Made by a program: the position numbers and the translations under genes. Positions 62,557-64,000 of a DNA stretch of 64,000 nucleotides are shown in pieces (within the stretch, counting starts at the first letter, position 1; each line of letters starts with the position of its first letter). The DNA comes from Prosthecomicrobium pneumaticum (GTDB lineage: Bacteria; Pseudomonadota; Alphaproteobacteria; Rhizobiales; Kaistiaceae): the NCBI RefSeq assembly GCF_014199915.1, contig NZ_JACHOO010000006.1, forward strand, positions 124,001 to 188,000, in the 5' to 3' direction. The notes below the pieces were generated by a model. It was not told the DNA's origin, ran no database searches, and saw nothing but the letters and a program-made list of their open reading frames with translations.

Positions 62557-63359
62557 TGCGCGACGAACCCGCCGTCTCCTGGCCGATGAGGGCGGTCGCG
62601 ATCCTCGCCCTCGTCATCCTGCTCCTGCCCGTGGTGATCGTCGTGCTCGCCGGGCTCAATGCCGGGGAGTATCTGACCTTTCCGCCCAAGGGCCTGTCGC
62701 TGCGCTGGGTGATCGCCTTCCTCTCCTCGCCGACCTTCATGGGCGCCTATCTCTACAGCTTCGTGCTGGCGCTCGTCGCGACGCTGATCTCGACCGTGCT
62801 CGGCACGCTCGCCGCGGTCTATCTGTCGCGCTCGCGGAGCCGCGCCGCGGCGATCCTGCGCGGCTTCTTCATGCTGCCGGTCGTGCTGCCGGGCGTCGTG
62901 CTCGGCCTTGCCCTCTACGTCTTCTACGTGACGACGGATATCGGCCTCGCCCGCTCCTTTCCGGGCCTCCTGATCGGCCATGTCCTCGTCACTTTCCCCT
63001 TCGTCATCGCGACCGTCACCGCCTCGATGGTCGGCTTCGACCTGTCGCTCGAAGAGGCGGCGCGCAGCCTCGGCGCCTCGCCCCTCACCGCCTTCATGAA
63101 GATCACGCTGCGGCTGATCGCGCCGGGCATCTCGGCGGGGGCGATCTTCGCCTTCATCGTCTCCTTCGGCCAGTTCGAGACGACGCTCTTCCTCACCGTG
63201 CCGAACCACGAGCCGCTGCCGATGGCGATGTACATCTCGCTTCGCTACAAGTTCGAACCCACGGCCGCCGCCGCCGGCATCTTCGCCATCGCCCTCGTCG
63301 CGCTCTCGACCGTCGTCTCCGCACGGCTCGTCAGCCTGCGCCGTGTCTTCCGAGCCTGA
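62556..63359 (+). CDS. ABC transporter permease, PotC type
   Basis: A 267-residue permease with six membrane segments and the coupling loop EEAARSLGASPLTAFMKITL. The SFGQFETTLFLTVPNHEPLP phrase is typical of PotC-like proteins. It is the second transmembrane subunit of the racemase-linked transporter; the ATPase must lie beyond the window end, as it is not present here. Confidence 0.93.
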   Translation: MRDEPAVSWPMRAVAILALVILLLPVVIVVLAGLNAGEYLTFPPKGLSLRWVIAFLSSPTFMGAYLYSFVLALVATLISTVLGTLAAVYLSRSRSRAAAILRGFFMLPVVLPGVVLGLALYVFYVTTDIGLARSFPGLLIGHVLVTFPFVIATVTASMVGFDLSLEEAARSLGASPLTAFMKITLRLIAPGISAGAIFAFIVSFGQFETTLFLTVPNHEPLPMAMYISLRYKFEPTAAAAGIFAIALVALSTVVSARLVSLRRVFRA

Positions 63360-63424
63360 ACCCCGCTTCCGCCACGCCCCGACAGAAGGGCGGGCCTTCC
63401 GCTGTGAACATCAAAGGGAACCGC

Positions 63425-64000
63425 ATGATGAAGACGATCGACAAAAGCGGCGCCACCCGCCGCGGCTTTCTGAAGGGCTCCGCCGGCGGCCTCGCCGCGC
63501 TCGGCGCCGGCGTCAACCTGTTCAACATCAACCACGCCTGGTCGGCCGACGCCGTCTATGACGGCGGCGTCTTCGACGCCGGCGGCGCGACGCTCAATGT
63601 CGCCGAATGGGGCGGCTTCTGGGAGGAGATCGTCCGCAAGGAGATGCTCGACGCCTTCGAGAAGGACTTCAACTGCAAGATCGTCTACGAGAGCTCCTTC
63701 CCCTGGTTCCCGAAATTCGTCGCCGGCGGGCCGGAGAAGCCGCCCTTCGCCATCGCCAACTGGAACTATGGCGAGATGTTCAAGACGGCGGCGGCCGGCG
63801 ACTTCTTCACCCCGGTCGACGAGGTCGTCGAGAACGTGCCGAACGCCAAGAACATCTGGCCGTTCGCGACCGCGACCGGCGTCGGCATCACCTGGAGCTA
63901 CACCCGCTACTGCTACGCCTACCGGACCGATCTGGTCGATCCCCCGATCAAGTCCTTCAAGGATTTCTGGGACGAGAAATATGCCGGCAAGCGGGGCACC
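63425..64000 (+). CDS. ABC transporter substrate-binding protein, PotD type, truncated by window
   Basis: The visible 192 residues start at ATG 63425 (a second ATG follows directly; AAAGGGAA lies before). A Tat signal (TRRGFLKGSAGGLAALGAG) is present, so export of the folded protein is likely. The mature part (LNVAEWGGFWEEIVRKEML, FEKDFNCKIVYESSFPWFPKF) fits the extracellular solute-binding family of polyamine-type transporters. The ligand is unknown; the racemase in the same operon argues against simple polyamines. The 3' end is outside the window. Confidence 0.92.
   Translation, partial: MMKTIDKSGATRRGFLKGSAGGLAALGAGVNLFNINHAWSADAVYDGGVFDAGGATLNVAEWGGFWEEIVRKEMLDAFEKDFNCKIVYESSFPWFPKFVAGGPEKPPFAIANWNYGEMFKTAAAGDFFTPVDEVVENVPNAKNIWPFATATGVGITWSYTRYCYAYRTDLVDPPIKSFKDFWDEKYAGKRGT

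Overview
The window is GC-rich double-stranded chromosome from an alphaproteobacterium, most probably of the order Hyphomicrobiales (Rhizobiales). The inference rests on the gene families (NlpC/P60-M17 peptidase pair, EcfG-like promoter, CHASE3-type chemoreceptor, Upp with a URC1-like GTP cyclohydrolase), the frequent GTG/TTG starts, the dense ATGA/GTGA overlaps between genes, and REP-like intergenic palindromes. No species can be named from sequence alone.

Layout. 1-3.8 kb: end of a small membrane protein gene, a spacer with a perfect palindrome, tRNA-Ser(GGA), then a lower-GC accessory segment with a DUF5131 (three-Cys)/TcmP pair and a StbDE-type toxin-antitoxin module. 3.8-9.3 kb: LysR regulator divergent from a SnoaL-SDR operon, a chemoreceptor, and an ArsR-AHSA1 operon. 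9.4-18 kb: surface and glycan genes, namely a YadA-like trimeric autotransporter, a secreted protein, two glycosyltransferases, a polysaccharide pyruvyl transferase family protein, a three-domain tail-collar (MdpB-like) protein and a decayed paralogue of it. 18-20.7 kb: MarR, C40 peptidase and M17 aminopeptidase. 20.8-22.7 kb: a gene-free tandem array of 304-396 bp units built from REP-like palindromes. 22.9-28.1 kb: a 1,722-residue glycine-rich classical autotransporter. 28.4-32.3 kb: a four-gene osmoprotectant ABC transporter behind an EcfG-like promoter. 32.3-38.7 kb: PhnD-like protein, deoB, upp, URC1-like cyclohydrolase, a PIN/Phd toxin-antitoxin pair and galM. 39.3-53.6 kb: a B12/radical SAM protein, then an eight-gene minus-strand operon (rfbF-rfbG-rfbH-gtrA-gtrB-TPP enzyme-polytopic protein-sulfotransferase), a second polytopic protein and an acyltransferase. 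53.8-58.4 kb: FecI-FecR-TonB receptor. 58.5-64 kb: dipeptidase, nitroreductase, and an Asp/Glu/hydantoin racemase leading a polyamine-type ABC transporter cut by the window edge.

The most interesting system is the operon at 41.0-49.9 kb. It joins the first three enzymes of CDP-3,6-dideoxyhexose synthesis to a YerE-like thiamine-diphosphate enzyme and to a GtrA/GtrB/polytopic transferase set. The prediction is a CDP-linked branched dideoxy sugar, loaded on undecaprenyl phosphate, flipped and added to a surface glycan. Other leads are a shared ECF promoter motif in front of fecR and the TonB receptor (which also moves the fecR start), the Upp-URC1 pair suggesting the URC uracil-breakdown route, the macrosatellite with recurrent GTTC-N7-GTTC boxes, and the autotransporter with a FliD-like N-terminal part.
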